The notes: generated by a model from the letters alone, not told the origin. 38,767 nucleotides of DNA from Candidatus Faecalibacterium faecipullorum (GCA_019118985.1 DWXX01000096.1:1-38767), one strand, 5' to 3'. Positions 27,045 through 35,177 are shown, numbered from the stretch's first letter. Program-made: numbers and translations.

Positions 27045-29111
27045 ATGGAAAAAGAACGCCATGTAAAAGTGAAACTTCTGCCCAAATTTATTGTATCGCT
27101 GACCATTCTTGGCGTGGTGCTGACAGTGGTTATTTCCCTTTTCAGCTATGCCAATTCCCGTACCTATCTGGAAGAGCTGTACGCCCACAATGTGGTTTTC
27201 GGCGCGAAAAGCATTGCGACCATGCTGCCGCTGGAAGACGTCAAGACCATTATGGATGAAGGCGGCGACCAGACCGAAGCCTATGACCGGACGGTGGCAA
27301 TGCTCAATCATCTCAAGCAGGAGGGTGAAATCACCTTCTTGTCTCTGATCTCTCTGGATGAGGACAGCGTGACCTTCTATATCGACACCTGCGTGCCCGA
27401 GATGGGCGACGACCCGGCGGCGCAGATACCGTATGGCAGCGACATCCTCTATACCGATGCAGCCGCCTCGCCGGAAGATCTGGAAAACTACTATATCGCC
27501 TGGGACTATTACAAGCAGAACCTGGGCCCAAGCACCCCGCTGGTCACCGACAATGCGTATGGCTACAATTACACGGCGGGCTGGCCCATTCTGGATGAAA
27601 ATGGCGAAGCTATCGCCATGATCCAGTACATCATCGACATGCGCGAGGTGCGCAGCTATCTGAACTCCTTCCTGTATACCATGCTGGGCATCTCGCTGGG
27701 GATCATCGGCGTGGCCATCGTCTGCTATATCCTGTTTGTCCGGCACACGGTGACCAAGCCCATCGGCAGCCTGGCCAAACTGATGGAGAAGATCACCGCG
27801 TCCAGCAACTTCAAGGGCCAGCACATCGAGATCAAGACCGGCGACGAGATCGAAGAGCTGGGACACTCCTTCAACTACATGCTGGAGGAGCTGGAAAACT
27901 ACATCGACAACCTTGCCAAGGTCACCGCTGAAAAAGAGCGCATCGGCGCGGAATTGAGCGTCGCGACCCAGATCCAGGCCAGCATGCTGCCCTGCATCTT
28001 CCCGGCGTTCCCGGAGCGGGAGGAGTTCGACATCTACGCCAATATGCACCCCGCCAAAGAGGTGGGCGGCGACTTCTACGACTTCTTCCTGGTGGACAGC
28101 GACCACCTGGCGCTGGTCATCGCCGACGTGTCGGGCAAGGGCGTGCCGGCGGCGCTGTTCATGGTTATCGCCAAGACCCTGATCAAGAACGAGGCCCTGA
28201 CCGGCAAGCAGCCGCAGGAGGTGCTGGCGGCGGTCAACAATCAGCTGTGCGAGAACAACGACGCCGAGATGTTCGTCACCGCATGGCTGGGCATCTACGA
28301 GATCTCCACCGGGCGGATGGTCTGTTCCAACGCCGGGCACGAGTTCCCCGCCATCAAGCGGGCGGACGGCAGCTTCGAGCTGTACAAGGACCGCCACGGC
28401 TTCGTCCTGGCCGGGATGGAGGGCTCGCGCTACCGCCCGTATGAGCTGAAACTGGCCCCCGGCGACGTCCTCTTCGTCTACACCGACGGCGTGGCCGAGG
28501 CCACCGACGCCGCCAACGAGCTGTACGGCACCGACCGGATGCTGAACGCCCTGAACGGCGCGAGCGAGGCAAAGCCCGAGGCGCTGCTGGAGGCCGTCAA
28601 GGCCGACATCGACCGCTTTGTGGGCGAGGCGCCGCAGTTCGACGACATCACCATGCTCTGTTTGCAGGTCAAGAGCCTCGACCTGGACACCACCGTCCGG
28701 ATGGACAGCCTGACCGTGCCGGCTGAGCTGGATCAGCTGGATACGGTGCAGGAGTTCATCGGCGAGCACCTGAGCGCCGCCGGCTGCCCCCCCAAGGTGG
28801 AGATCGCCGTACAGGTGGCGGTGGAGGAGCTGTACGTCAACATCGCCCACTACGCCTACACCCCCGGCACCGGCAACGCCACCATCCGCTGCGGTGTGGG
28901 CGGCGACCCCAAGACGGTCACCATCCAGTTTGAGGACAGCGGCGTCCCCTTCGACCCCCTGGCCAAAAAGGACGCCGACACCACCCTCTCGGCCGACGAG
29001 CGCGAGATCGGCGGTCTGGGCATCCTGATGGTCAAAAAGAGCATGGACCAGATGGCCTACGAGCGCCGCGACGGCAAGAACATCCTGACCATCCAGAAAA
29101 AGCTGCCCTGA
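27045..29111 (+). CDS. Membrane sensor (extracytoplasmic domain + HAMP) SpoIIE-type PP2C phosphatase fused to a HATPase/RsbW-like domain; catalytic motifs intact
   Basis: GGDFYDFFLVDSDHLALVIADVSGKGVPAALFM; CSNAGHEFP; YTDGVAEATD; FDDITMLCL; HATPase motifs EELYVNIAHYAY, EDSGVPFDP, GGLGILMVKKSMD; two TM segments flank the sensor region. Confidence 0.85.
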   Translation: MEKERHVKVKLLPKFIVSLTILGVVLTVVISLFSYANSRTYLEELYAHNVVFGAKSIATMLPLEDVKTIMDEGGDQTEAYDRTVAMLNHLKQEGEITFLSLISLDEDSVTFYIDTCVPEMGDDPAAQIPYGSDILYTDAAASPEDLENYYIAWDYYKQNLGPSTPLVTDNAYGYNYTAGWPILDENGEAIAMIQYIIDMREVRSYLNSFLYTMLGISLGIIGVAIVCYILFVRHTVTKPIGSLAKLMEKITASSNFKGQHIEIKTGDEIEELGHSFNYMLEELENYIDNLAKVTAEKERIGAELSVATQIQASMLPCIFPAFPEREEFDIYANMHPAKEVGGDFYDFFLVDSDHLALVIADVSGKGVPAALFMVIAKTLIKNEALTGKQPQEVLAAVNNQLCENNDAEMFVTAWLGIYEISTGRMVCSNAGHEFPAIKRADGSFELYKDRHGFVLAGMEGSRYRPYELKLAPGDVLFVYTDGVAEATDAANELYGTDRMLNALNGASEAKPEALLEAVKADIDRFVGEAPQFDDITMLCLQVKSLDLDTTVRMDSLTVPAELDQLDTVQEFIGEHLSAAGCPPKVEIAVQVAVEELYVNIAHYAYTPGTGNATIRCGVGGDPKTVTIQFEDSGVPFDPLAKKDADTTLSADEREIGGLGILMVKKSMDQMAYERRDGKNILTIQKKLP

Positions 29112-29152
29112 GTGTTTTTACTCCTTTCAACCCCAGCAAGAGACGGCCCCGG

Positions 29153-29184
29153 AAAAGCGCCCGCACGGATGCGGGCGCTTTTTC
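29153..29184 (+). terminator. Intrinsic terminator ending the CIS/regulatory gene train
   Basis: AGCGCCCGCA-CGGA-TGCGGGCGCT then TTTT; perfect 10-bp stem. Confidence 0.88.
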
Positions 29185-29250
29185 TTTGGGGGGCAGGTTC
29201 GCTGCGCGCACGGAGGGCGAAGTTACGCCCCGCTTTGCCAAAAAGGAAAA

Positions 29251-29281
29251 GGCCAGTTCGGAAAAGTATACTTTTCGAAAC
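29251..29281. repeat. 31-bp direct repeat copy 1 containing palindrome GAAAAGTATACTTTTC
   Basis: GGCCAGTTCGGAAAAGTATACTTTTCGAAAC, identical to 29368-29398. Confidence 0.9.
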
Positions 29282-29315
29282 CGATTTTTCAAAAAAGTAA
29301 CAGCGCAGGAAAATA

Positions 29316-29344
29316 TTGTATGTGCGACGTTTTTGTGCTATAAT
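29316..29344 (+). promoter_or_regulatory. Putative sigma-A-type promoter for lipoprotein genes
   Basis: TTGTAT - 17 bp - TATAAT, located between the two palindromic repeats. Confidence 0.55.
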
Positions 29345-29367
29345 CCAAGTAAGCAAATCGGCGTTTT

Positions 29368-29398
29368 GGCCAGTTCGGAAAAGTATACTTTTCGAAAC
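29368..29398. repeat. 31-bp direct repeat copy 2 containing palindrome GAAAAGTATACTTTTC
   Basis: Identical to 29251-29281; extends to a 30-bp imperfect palindrome CAGTTCGGAAAAGTATACTTTTCGAAACTG (29371-29400). Confidence 0.9.
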
Positions 29399-29437
29399 TG
29401 ACCCCGCCGGGCTCGAAATTTGTAAGGAGGATAACGT

Positions 29438-30043
29438 ATGTATGTAAAAAAGTTGCTGGCGGCAACGCTGGCGGGGGCCGTTTTGGCTGGAATGTTTTCC
29501 GGATGCAACCGGAAAATAGTGGAACATGAGTTCCATGTGGACACAGAATATGTGAAGGACTACATCGAAGAGGAGGCCACTTTAACTTTTGAAGACTTCG
29601 AAGATATGGCTGGCTCGATCAACGAGGACTTTAATCTTGCATTCAAACCAGACGTGGTATTTGTTCCTGAAGATTCTTCTCTGTTTACCACGATAGGGAA
29701 GGAGACCATCGGCGAGTTCGAAGTTCTTGGGATTCCTTTCCACAAAGAAACAACGCCCAAGGTGGCGGCTGAGCTATTTGTAAAGACAGCCGACATGGGT
29801 ATAGAGGATTTGGTAGGCTCCAGTCTTGTATTTGTAAAACAAACCGGCGATGGGGTGAATGGATACATTTCTGCCTGCCTGAAGGGAACGAAGATCCTGT
29901 GTGAAGCCCTTGAGATCTGCATAAATGGCGACAAGTTGGAAATTCCGAGCGGTTATTCTTTGGTTTGCGGATATGGTCCCTGCAAATTTGAGGATGATGA
30001 CAATTTGTATGTGCAGATTAAAGCGGTGATTATTAAAATATAA
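29438..30043 (+). CDS. Putative lipoprotein, paralogue 1 of 3
   Basis: Signal peptide MYVKKLLAATLAGAVLAGMFSGC; then KIVEHEFHVDTEYV; RBS AAGGAGG. Confidence 0.72.
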   Translation: MYVKKLLAATLAGAVLAGMFSGCNRKIVEHEFHVDTEYVKDYIEEEATLTFEDFEDMAGSINEDFNLAFKPDVVFVPEDSSLFTTIGKETIGEFEVLGIPFHKETTPKVAAELFVKTADMGIEDLVGSSLVFVKQTGDGVNGYISACLKGTKILCEALEICINGDKLEIPSGYSLVCGYGPCKFEDDDNLYVQIKAVIIKI

Positions 30044-30066
30044 ATTGATTTAAGTGAGGCTTTACC

Positions 30067-30636
30067 ATGAAACTGAAAAAAACGCTTGCGTGGATGTCTG
30101 CAGCCGCTGCTATTGCCTGTGCAATGTCCGGATGTACTCAGACAACCATTGAACATCAGTTTATTACAGATACCCATACTGTAAACGAAATCATCGGCAG
30201 TACTGTTGTGCCTGATTTTGTACCTGGCATGGAAGAACTCGAAGAAATGCTTGCGGACTACGATATTAAAATCATAACGCAGTTTCCTCTCTTTGTAGAC
30301 CCTACTGATGCGAAAGCTCCGACAGGCTTGGAGGGCGCAGACCCAGACGTTACAGAGGATGAGATCGACAGCCTTTTGGAAGAAGAAAAACCTATTTTTG
30401 TGTATCAGGAGTACAATAAAGAGGATGGCATTTCTGGCTACGTAGACGCTGCAGATGAGTGTGCGCGAAAACTGTCTGCGGCACTCGAAGAATATTTTAT
30501 GGAACACTCGGAGATTCTGCCGGAAATCGAGGGCCGAGTCCTGGGCCTTGATATTCGCATCATCGAATCCGAGAATGATGATGCTGACGTCGACTATGCA
30601 TTGGCATGGTTGCACTGGCCAGACTGGTACCAGTGA
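30067..30636 (+). CDS. Putative lipoprotein, paralogue 2 of 3
   Basis: Signal peptide MKLKKTLAWMSAAAAIACAMSGC; then TIEHQFITDTHTV. Confidence 0.72.
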   Translation: MKLKKTLAWMSAAAAIACAMSGCTQTTIEHQFITDTHTVNEIIGSTVVPDFVPGMEELEEMLADYDIKIITQFPLFVDPTDAKAPTGLEGADPDVTEDEIDSLLEEEKPIFVYQEYNKEDGISGYVDAADECARKLSAALEEYFMEHSEILPEIEGRVLGLDIRIIESENDDADVDYALAWLHWPDWYQ

Positions 30637-30704
30637 TTATGGCATTGACATCGATTAAGTAAAAGCCGTTACTAAGCATGTTTAAGAACTAGGGAGGCAT
30701 TTTT

Positions 30705-31220
30705 ATGAAACTCAAAAAATACATCACGCTCGCACTGGCTGCTCTGACGATGGTCTGTACCCTCGCTGCCTGCGCCCCGAATGTTGAGCATCGCTTTGAC
30801 GTGAATGAGTACTCTGCCCAGGCAGAGGCTACCATGCGCAGCATTTCCCAGCAGCTTGCCCAGATGGACAGCCTGCTGGCGGTTCATAACGCAGACCTCG
30901 ACGCTGCCTTTGCCCGCTATGAGGACGGCAAACCCGGCCGCCCCGAAGGGAATGTGGCAAATACCGCCATCACCCAGGACGCCCTGAACGATTGGGCCGC
31001 CCGCCCCGGGCGGAAGCTGTACGTCTATGCTGAGAGCGGCGCGACCATTGAGGAATACCTGTCGGTGTGGTACGCACAGCTTGGCGACGTGTACAGCGCG
31101 CTGAATGCGCTGTCCGCCGAACAGTGGGAGAAGCTGGACGGCGAGACGGTGTCTGTCACCGGGATGCTGGTGAAAGCCGGCGGCAGGACCTATGTCGAGA
31201 CGGAAGTGAGCTGCGGGTAA
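30705..31220 (+). CDS. Putative lipoprotein, paralogue 3 of 3
   Basis: Signal peptide MKLKKYITLALAALTMVCTLAAC; then NVEHRFDVNEYSA; RBS AGGGAGG. Confidence 0.75.
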   Translation: MKLKKYITLALAALTMVCTLAACAPNVEHRFDVNEYSAQAEATMRSISQQLAQMDSLLAVHNADLDAAFARYEDGKPGRPEGNVANTAITQDALNDWAARPGRKLYVYAESGATIEEYLSVWYAQLGDVYSALNALSAEQWEKLDGETVSVTGMLVKAGGRTYVETEVSCG

Positions 31221-31238
31221 AAGGAAAACAAAGGGAAG

Positions 31239-31276
31239 GCCCCTTGCCTGCCGGATGGCTGGCGAGGGGCTTTTTT
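31239..31276 (+). terminator. Intrinsic terminator after lipoprotein cluster
   Basis: GCCCCTTGCCTGCC-GGAT-GGCTGGCGAGGGGC then TTTTTT. Confidence 0.85.
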
Positions 31277-31307
31277 GCGCATCTGTGTTGAAATGGGGCG
31301 CGGCGTC

Positions 31308-31336
31308 TTGTAAAACGATGCCCGCTCTGCTATACT
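31308..31336 (+). promoter_or_regulatory. Putative promoter for MntA/HepT pair
   Basis: TTGTAA - 17 bp - TATACT. Confidence 0.55.
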
Positions 31337-31369
31337 AAAACCAGAAGATGCGAAAAGGAGGCGGGGCGC

Positions 31370-31696
31370 ATGATCTACACGATTCGGCAGTTGGAGGAGC
31401 GAATCGCGCCGGTAGCCAAAAAGTACGGCCTGCGGGCGGTGTACCTCTTCGGCTCTTACGCGCGGGGCGAAGCGCGGGAGGACAGCGACGTCGACCTGAT
31501 CGTGGACACCACCGGCACAGCCCTGAAAAGCCTGCTTGGGCTGGGGGCGCTCTACTGTGAGCTGGAGGACGCCCTGGGCAAAAAGATTGACCTGATCACG
31601 GTCAGCTCGCTGGAGCAGCCAGCCCAGATGCCGCACGAAGAGACCTTCCGCAGAACGGTATGGAAAGAGAAGGTGAACCTCTATGTTGCCGCCTGA
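31370..31696 (+). CDS. mntA: MNT-domain nucleotidyltransferase antitoxin (MntA-like)
   Basis: GSYARGEAREDSDVDL matches GSx10DxD; overlaps HepT gene; RBS AAAGGAGG. Confidence 0.85.
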   Translation: MIYTIRQLEERIAPVAKKYGLRAVYLFGSYARGEAREDSDVDLIVDTTGTALKSLLGLGALYCELEDALGKKIDLITVSSLEQPAQMPHEETFRRTVWKEKVNLYVAA

Positions 31697-32027
31697 CGCG
31701 CAGAGGCTTGCGCACATTCTGGACTATTGTATGGAGGTCGAAAAGACCATCGCCCGCTACGGCCGGGACTTTACCGTCTTTGACAGCGACCGGGATTATC
31801 AGCGCTCGGTGTCCTTCTGTATCCTGCAGATCGGCGAGCTGAGCGGGGGACTGTCGGTGGAGTTCCGGCAGGCTACGGCTGACCGCATCCAGTGGGGCCC
31901 GATGAAAGGAATGCGCAATCTGGTGGCCCACAATTACGGCAGCATGAGCCGGGAGGTGATCTGGGAGACCGCCGTCACAGACATACCGGCCCTCAAGCGC
32001 TTCTGCGAAGAGCAGCTCGGGGGCTGA
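31683..32027 (+). CDS. hepT: HepT-like (DUF86) toxin
   Basis: RNLVAHNY matches Rx4HxY; overlap with MntA-like antitoxin gene. Confidence 0.85.
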   Translation: MLPPDAQRLAHILDYCMEVEKTIARYGRDFTVFDSDRDYQRSVSFCILQIGELSGGLSVEFRQATADRIQWGPMKGMRNLVAHNYGSMSREVIWETAVTDIPALKRFCEEQLGG

Positions 32028-32033
32028 TCCCCC

Positions 32034-32062
32034 TTGCCTGCCGCGTCAAAGCGTGGTATACT
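32034..32062 (+). promoter_or_regulatory. Putative promoter upstream of peptidase C26 gene
   Basis: TTGCCT - 17 bp - TATACT. Confidence 0.45.
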
Positions 32063-32071
32063 GTTTCAAGA

Positions 32072-32109
32072 CGGACAGCGTGGCCCGGTGCGGCCGGCTG
32101 TCCGTTTTT
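32072..32109 (+). terminator. Terminator-like hairpin between hepT and the peptidase C26 gene
   Basis: CGGACAG ... CTGTCCG followed by TTTTT. Confidence 0.65.
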
Positions 32110-32144
32110 GAATGTTCCGATCAAACAGGAGAGGGGAGATCAGG

Positions 32145-32849
32145 ATGAAAAAACCGCTGATCGGTCTGATCCCGCTGGTGGATGTCGAGCGAGACAGTTA
32201 TTGGATGATGCCGCCCTATTTTGAGGCGCTGGAAGAGGCCGGCGCGCTGCCGGTCATGCTGCCGCTGACCGCCGACGAGGGCGCCCTTGCGCAGATTCTG
32301 GAAATGTGCAGCGGGCTGCTGTTCACCGGCGGGCCGGACGCAGACCCCGCCCTCTACGGCGAGGAAAAGCTGCCCGCCTGCGGTCTGGTGGTGCCGCGGC
32401 GGGACGAGATGGAGCTGCGGCTGTTCCGGATGGCCCTTGCGGCGGACAAGCCCGTTTTGGGCATCTGCCGGGGCATCCAGCTGTTCAATGTGGCTCTGGG
32501 CGGCACGCTCTGGCAGGATCTGCCCAGCCAGGCGCCCTCTGTCATCCAGCATGAGCAGAAGCCGCCCTACGACCAGCCGGCCCACAAGGTGTCCATCCTG
32601 CCGGGCACCCCCCTTGCCGCCCTGCTGGGCCGGGCCGAGGCCAACGTCACCAGCCGGCACCATCAGGCCATCAAGGCCCTGGCGCCCGGGCTGCAGGCGA
32701 TGGCCTGCTCCCCCGACGGCCTGGTCGAGGCGGTTTGGATGCCGGACAAACGGTTCGTCTGGGGGGTGCAGTGGCACCCCGAGCACACCTGCAAGACCAG
32801 CGAAGACAGCCGCCGGCTGTTTGCTGCCTTTGTGGAGCAGTGCGTCTGA
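32145..32849 (+). CDS. Gamma-glutamyl-gamma-aminobutyrate hydrolase-like peptidase C26 (class I glutamine amidotransferase fold)
   Basis: FTGGPDADPALYGE; nucleophile PVLGICRGIQLFNVALGGTLWQDL; SRHHQAIKALAPGLQ; WGVQWHPEHT. Confidence 0.88.
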   Translation: MKKPLIGLIPLVDVERDSYWMMPPYFEALEEAGALPVMLPLTADEGALAQILEMCSGLLFTGGPDADPALYGEEKLPACGLVVPRRDEMELRLFRMALAADKPVLGICRGIQLFNVALGGTLWQDLPSQAPSVIQHEQKPPYDQPAHKVSILPGTPLAALLGRAEANVTSRHHQAIKALAPGLQAMACSPDGLVEAVWMPDKRFVWGVQWHPEHTCKTSEDSRRLFAAFVEQCV

Positions 32850-32861
32850 ACGCAAAAAGAC

Positions 32862-32900
32862 GCCCCCGCCTGACCCATGAACAGGGGAAGGCGGGGGCTT
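32862..32900. terminator. Bidirectional terminator between convergent peptidase C26 and histidine kinase genes
   Basis: GCCCCCGCCT ... AGGCGGGGGC flanked by A-rich (left) and T-rich (right) sequence. Confidence 0.75.
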
Positions 32901-32909
32901 ATTGTATGG

Positions 32910-34280
32910 TTATGGCCCGACCTGGACCTGCACCACAAGGCCGTGGGGCGCGCCGGCGGCGAAGGTCAGACGGCCGCGGTGGGCCTCGACGATCTGCCGG
33001 ACGATCCGCAGGCCCAGGCCGTGCTCGGGGCTGTCGGGGCCGCCGGGCTGGGTGCTGGCCACCGGCCTGCCCCGATTGAGGGCGCGCAGCTGCCCTTCGC
33101 TGACGCCCGCGCCGTCGTCCGCCACCGTGAACAGGCACCCGCCCCCCGGCGCGGGGGCGGCCGTCACCTCGATGCGGCAGCCGCCGGGGTTGTGGTCGAT
33201 GCAGTTGCGCAGGAGGTTATAGAGCATCCGGCGCAGCAGGGCGGGGTCCCCGGTCAGGGGCAGGGGGCGGCCCGGCTCGGCCTCGGCAAAGGCGATGCAG
33301 TACCGCCCCGGCAGCCCGCCGTTCAGCAGCTCGCTGACCGTCTGGCGGGCCAGCTCGGCGGCGTCCAGCTGCTTTTTCTCCAGCGGGCGCAGGGCGTACT
33401 CCAGCTTGGTGGAAAGGTTCAAGTCTGCCACAAGGCCGGTCAGCTTCTCGCTCTGGCGGCGGATGACCGCGGCCTGGTCGCGCGCCGCCTGGGGCAGGGC
33501 GTCGTCCTCCTCCAGCTGGCTGGCGTAGCCCAGAATGACCGACAGCGGGGTGCGGATGTCGTGGGAGATGCCGCGGATCCATTCGGCCCGGGTGTTGTCC
33601 TTGCGGCTGATGTAGGCGGCCGCACGGTTGAGGCTGGCGCTGATCTCGGCCAGCTCGCCGTCCTCTTTCAGGTGGATCGGCCGGCCCTCGGTCAGGCTGT
33701 GGATGCCGTTGAGGATGGGGCCCATGGCCTTTTCCACCCGGCGGGCGCTGTGCAGGAACAGCACCACCACCAGCAGCAGGTTGGCGTAGAAGATGCCGCA
33801 GGCCAGCAGCGAGAGGAAGTCGAGGTAGCTGCTGTCCATCGCGAGGTAATATTTGACCATCGAGCCGCGGGGCTGCCCCACCACCGCCAGGCTGCCGTCG
33901 TCCTGCGCCCAGACGGTGACCGGCCAGCCCTCGAGGTACGACCGGCTGAACATGGCCACCGCCCCGGCGGTGTAGCTGCGGGGCAAAGCGTCGGGCATCT
34001 GGTACTCCCACACCACCGTGCCGGCGGGGTCGAGCATCATGGCCCAGGCGCCCCGCTCGTCCAGCATGAGGGCGGCCTCGGCGTCGGCCTGCCAGCCGGC
34101 GGGCGTCTGGTCGAGGTGCTCGCAGAAGGCGGTGATGGAAAACCCTTCCCGCGGGGTGGTCTTGACCTCGCTGATGACGAACAGGCCGGCCAGCAGGGCG
34201 ATGTTGGCGACCAGCAGCAGCCCCAGCAGCATGATGGTGGAAAAGACGTACCGCCGGAAAAACCGTCTGACCGGGTTCAT
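32910..34280 (-). CDS. Sensor histidine kinase
   Basis: MNPVRRFFRRYVFSTIMLLGLLLVANIALLAGLF; H-box RGISHDIRTPLSVILGYASQLEE; N-box NLLRNCIDHNPGG; VADDGAGVSEGQL; HGLGLRIVRQIVEAH. Confidence 0.9.
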   Translation of the reverse strand: MNPVRRFFRRYVFSTIMLLGLLLVANIALLAGLFVISEVKTTPREGFSITAFCEHLDQTPAGWQADAEAALMLDERGAWAMMLDPAGTVVWEYQMPDALPRSYTAGAVAMFSRSYLEGWPVTVWAQDDGSLAVVGQPRGSMVKYYLAMDSSYLDFLSLLACGIFYANLLLVVVLFLHSARRVEKAMGPILNGIHSLTEGRPIHLKEDGELAEISASLNRAAAYISRKDNTRAEWIRGISHDIRTPLSVILGYASQLEEDDALPQAARDQAAVIRRQSEKLTGLVADLNLSTKLEYALRPLEKKQLDAAELARQTVSELLNGGLPGRYCIAFAEAEPGRPLPLTGDPALLRRMLYNLLRNCIDHNPGGCRIEVTAAPAPGGGCLFTVADDGAGVSEGQLRALNRGRPVASTQPGGPDSPEHGLGLRIVRQIVEAHRGRLTFAAGAPHGLVVQVQVGP

Positions 34281-34991
34281 CGCGCGCCCTCCCCGGGGGC
34301 GGGCAGCTCGAGGCGGTAGCCCAGCCCCTTGACCGTCACGATGGACACCGGGCGGGAGGGGTTCGCCTCGATCTTCTCGCAGGTGGCGGATGTGGGTGGC
34401 GAGGGTGTTCTCGTACCCCTGCCAGACCGGGCCGCAGACCGCCTCGCACAGCGCGCCGGTGGTGACGATGCGGCCGGCGTTCTCGTACAGCTTGCGGAAC
34501 AACAGCAGCTCCTTGGCGGTGAGGGGGCAGACGGCGTCCCCCCGGCGGACGGCGGCGTTTGCCAGGTCGACCTCGGCGGCCGCCAGCCGGACGGCGGCCC
34601 CGCCGGGGCCCGCCCGCCGCAGGATGGCCTGCACCCGGTACAAAAGCTCCCGCGGGAGGAAGGGTTTGGCCAGGTAGTCGTCCGCCCCGCAGTCAAAGCC
34701 GGTGAACTTGTCCTCCGCCTCGCTCCGGGCGGTCAGCATCAGGACGGGCAGGCTGCCCTGCCGGCGGATGGCGCGCAGCACCTCGAAGCCGTCCATCCCC
34801 GGCATCATCACGTCCAGGATGACCATGTCCGGCTGCCTCGACGCGCACAGCGCCAGCGCCTCGGGCCCCGACGCCGCCGTCAGCACCCGGGCGTACCCCG
34901 CCCGCACAAAGATCGCGCGGACCATCTCCCGCAGCTCGGCCTCGTCGTCCACGATGAGGATGGTCCTGTCCAGCTCGCTCATACCGCGCAC
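34277..34991 (-). pseudogene. OmpR-family response regulator with an apparent frameshift near 34376-34383 in the winged-helix domain
   Basis: Receiver ILIVDDEAELREMV...MVILDVMMPGMDGFEVLRAI...LMLTAR...GADDYLAKPF in frame from 34991 to ATHIRHLRE; the natural continuation KIEANPSRPVSIVTVKGLGYRLELP lies in another frame ending at 34277. Confidence 0.78.
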
Positions 34992-35119
34992 CTCCCTTGC
35001 TGCCCCTATTCTACCACACCGCCCCGCCCCTGCCTATCCCCGCCGCGCCATCTCAAGGCAAACTCAAGGGGAGGGCAGGCTGACAGCAGAAGAAAAACCG
35101 AAAAATTTCGTGCGGCGCA

Positions 35120-35148
35120 TTGTATTTTTAGTGCAAATGCTGTATACT
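35120..35148 (+). promoter_or_regulatory. Putative promoter for DinJ/YafQ pair
   Basis: TTGTAT - 17 bp - TATACT. Confidence 0.55.
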
Positions 35149-35177
35149 ATAGATAATAAAAGAGAGGAGTTGATACA

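Noticed and set aside
30645-30673. Possible promoter TTGACA-17-GTTACT before third lipoprotein gene
   Set aside because: -10 hexamer is too poor to call
34370-34390. Programmed ribosomal frameshift in the response regulator
   Set aside because: No slippery heptamer recognised; simple loss of a CG dinucleotide is a better explanation
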